Assembly (NCBI GenBank): GCA_013399115.1 | Contig: VXAA01002996.1 | Coordinates: 129,078-193,077 of the forward strand | Direction of reading: 5' to 3' | DNA: 64,000 bases | From: Anseranas semipalmata | Taxonomy: Eukaryota; Chordata; Aves; Anseriformes; Anseranatidae | In this document: positions 61,641 through 64,000 of the stretch, piece by piece | Layout of the letters: the number at the start of each line of letters is the position of its first letter | Numbering within the stretch: the first letter of the stretch is position 1 | The notes under the pieces: generated by a model | The model's database searches: none | Seen by the model: the letters and a program-made list of their open reading frames with translations, nothing else | What the model was told of the DNA's origin: nothing | Made by a program: the position numbers and the translations under genes

Positions 61641-64000
61641 AATTGTGTCTGGAATACTCCATATCACCACCAACTTCCTGCGTAAAATGTTAACTCAAGC
61701 TGCAGTTTAGAAAGTAGCCACGGATCAGCTCATACTTGCTCATCAGTTACCACCTGAAGTACACTTAGAAAATTGTGTTGAACAACTTCGTCCTCGGACA
61801 GCATTACATGTGCTGTGAAAGGAATACACATGACAACTGTCTCAACAAAGTGAATTCTCATCCAATATCATTTTCTTCTAGGAAAACAGTGAATCTCTGG
61901 AAGGAGCAAGAGCATTTCACATGTAATTGGACTATAATACAAAAGGTACTGGTTACAGCTGACAGGAAAACTGAATTGTTTTATGCTCTGATTAAGTTCT
62001 CCAACCCAATCTTCAAACCTGTCTTGAAAATCATTTAATGTTTATCAATTGTTATGGAAGAAGATCGTACATGGAAAGGAATTGCATTGGTATCTCCCCT
62101 CCTAGCTTTCAAATTGTCTTCCCAGCCTTGCTAAATGCTGCTTCTGGAGTGGATTTCTTCCAGAACATTGTGCACTGCATGGTACCAGACTCTGCTGGGG
62201 CACACACAGCAATGATCTCCAACAGATAACTCCTAAGGACAGCCACTTGCCTGATCTTTCAGTTTTGTTTAATGGAGATTTATAATGGAAAATATGTTCA
62301 AACAGGGGATCTTGCAGACTGATATCTATAACTCTGCTATCCAGTGAAAATCCTGATTAGGTGACAGTGACTTGTGAAGTTTTACGAAGCTTTTAACAGT
62401 TTTTGTTACCTCTATTATTATCCTGGAAAGTAAATAGTTACATATTGGATAACCATATGGATGATGTGTTGGTGTATTTTAAGAAGATTGCTCAGATGGC
62501 TCGGAGCCCATAGTGGCAATGCCAGGATTTTTATGTACTGAAGATCTAAACAAATAACTAAAAGATGGAGGGGGCAATCACTGAAAGGAAGAGGGAGCAA
62601 TAAAATGTAGAGTTCATCCTTAGCAATGGTGCTGCGGATCAAGGCTGTGGGAGAAGCGTAGTGTGGCTTCTTGTACTGCAGTTGGGCTGTCTCCCAGTTA
62701 GCTTCCCTGTTTGAGCTGTGGGTGCAGTATGGGTGGCTGTTCCTTGTTTCCATTCCCAGCACTGCGCTGCCAGTGCTTCTGCTGCATGCTCCTGCCTCTG
62801 TTTTCTATTCCCTCAGTGATTCCAGCTGAACTTCCCAGGAGAAGGGAGTGGAGACTCAGATTGAACTTTTCACTACAAGTCTGTACAAACCCCGTTTTTC
62901 AATTTACTGTGACAACTTTGTTGATAACAAGGCCATTGAATAATCTGGCATTGTTTTCCTTGGACAGATGTTGAGTGGTGGAAGGAAGAAAGGAGTCAGA
63001 AAGAAAGGTGTGAGGAAAAATACAAGATAGATATATACTTACAGATATTAACAATCTGAGTGAGAAAGGACCCTGTCAACCCAGTCCACTCTGCACTGTA
63101 AATGTAACCTTGCTGAAGGAAAGGAACTGTTTGAAATGCTGATATCTTTTAGTTGGGATTTATCATGATCTGTAAATCACATAATTCTTATAACAAGAAA
63201 CCTTCAGATGTTTTAAACCCTGGCAATTTTTCATCCAGCGAGGAGACTTGAGAAAAACCCAGGCAGCAAGCCTTCTCTCAGACTAGACAGAGTGGGCTGT
63301 TTTATATCAGGAGCTGTTTTTCCTATTTTGCTTCTTCTGCCAGAAATTCTTTTGTCAGAAACTTTGTCATTTGAGCTTTTATCTGTTTTTGAAGGGAAGG
63401 AAGTTAAACATCCCAGTGACATCACCATCACTACAACAACAATTCTGCAGACAGTGGAAGGCTATGGAAAACTGATAATTGCACACAAATGCATAATTTC
63501 CCCAGGCCACAATGAGGAGTGATAAAATTGCCGGCTCCATTTTACAGTGGGGAGATACGTCAGTACAGATCTGTGCTTTTAATATTAAAGTAACTTATGG
63601 ACAATTCTGAACAAACAGCATAGCAAGTATATTTGCTTTATGTCTCTTACTGCTTTTGCTGTATTGCTACATATACAGTTCACTGTCACAACTAATGTTA
63701 TTTTCTGTTACTGGATCTGCCTCTTTGAGGGAACATGAGCACAGGTTAGATTTCTCAGGAACTTAATTTTTCCCAGCAAGTTTGGCTACAAGAATCAAGA
63801 CTTTGCCTTCTTTAATCTCAGTAGGTATACAGAAACTACATAGGCTTCAGTGAAAAAGCTCTTGCATGCATTTGAGTGGAGAATTTGACCAAGAGTGGTT
63901 TATAACTCAGCAACAAGCTGGAAGCTTCAACATACGTGAGACAGCCTATTTTTTATACCACGTAATAACGGTGTTTCTGATTGCTGAGTTCTTTCCTCTA

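Larger units (their letters stand above)
16460..64000 (+). other. RAPGEF4: RAPGEF4 (EPAC2) locus, 5' part of gene
   Basis: RAPGEF4 encodes EPAC2, a multidomain cytosolic and membrane-recruited exchange factor that loads GTP onto Rap1 and Rap2 when cAMP binds. It acts in neurons and endocrine secretion. The known order is CNB-A, DEP, CNB-B, REM, Ras-association and CDC25-homology GEF. Only the N-terminal tail and CNB-A are encoded here, in four exons with introns of about 10.8, 1.1 and 8.8 kb. Exon 4 closes with ...FKALWE, and the expected continuation KYRQYMAGLL was searched for by eye between 37561 and 64000 and not seen, so intron 4 is at least 26 kb. The close paralogue RAPGEF3 lacks CNB-A, which makes the assignment specific. 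Confidence 0.95.
37561..64000 (+). other. RAPGEF4: RAPGEF4 intron 4, incomplete
   Basis: At least 26.4 kb of AT-rich intron after the donor GAG|GTAAAT. I searched for the next EPAC2 exon (KYRQYMAGLL) and for DEP and CNB-B motifs and found none. Content seen: several microsatellites, a CA/TA/TG inverted repeat, a 20-bp palindrome, an antisense exon-like segment at 50.7-51.2 kb, a 29-N gap and a well-preserved CR1 tail at 61.5 kb. An alternative first exon for shorter EPAC2 isoforms could lie here or beyond, but I cannot recognise one. Confidence 0.8.

Noticed and set aside
37561..64000. Search for RAPGEF4 exon 5 (KYRQYMAGLL) and later exons
   Set aside because: No matching sequence next to an AG acceptor was seen. 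The gene is taken to continue beyond the window.
1..64000. tRNA, rRNA, CRISPR arrays and intact retroviral genes
   Set aside because: None recognised by eye on either strand. The repeats present are microsatellites, small tandem duplications and CR1 tails.

Overview
The window is vertebrate nuclear DNA and most likely avian. It is AT-rich and sparse in exons, and it carries one GC-rich CpG island. The recognisable interspersed repeats are 3' ends of CR1 LINEs, with GATTCTATGATTCTATG-type octamer tails. I saw no L1 or Alu-like elements. The CR1 tail near 61.5 kb has the wording of galliform (chicken-type) CR1s, so a galliform bird is my best guess, but that is an inference. There are two short runs of N and three single Ns, typical of a draft assembly. 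The one gene I can identify is RAPGEF4 (EPAC2, cAMP-activated guanine-nucleotide exchange factor for Rap1/Rap2) on the + strand. Four consecutive coding exons are visible: exon 1 (16460-16524), exon 2 (27292-27434), exon 3 (28544-28632) and exon 4 (37414-37560). They join without a frameshift into residues 1-148, the N-terminal tail plus almost all of the first cyclic-nucleotide-binding domain (CNB-A). All splice sites are GT-AG. I did not find the next expected exon, so the gene runs out of the right edge. Layout: 1-16.2 kb is upstream non-coding DNA with one old CR1 tail and two weak exon candidates (3734-3795 on +, 8304-8659 on -). From 16.2 to 17.4 kb is the CpG-island promoter, containing exon 1, a (TG)n tract, a 41-N gap and a C-rich tract of CCTCAC-like units. 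From 17.4 to 27.3 kb is intron 1, with two CR1 tails, a secondary CpG cluster, and a small block holding a POU octamer and a TGACAG pair. From 27.3 to 28.6 kb come exons 2 and 3. From 28.6 to 37.4 kb is intron 3, with two CTCF-like motifs. From 37.56 to 64 kb is the start of intron 4, with microsatellites, a CA/TA/TG inverted microsatellite, a 20-bp palindrome, an open antisense segment between plausible splice sites (50720-51183), and the best preserved CR1 tail. I see no CRISPR, operon or other exotic system, and no convincing evidence of an undescribed biological system. The points most worth checking are the three unexplained exon-like segments, the two CTCF-like motifs and the composition around the promoter gap.
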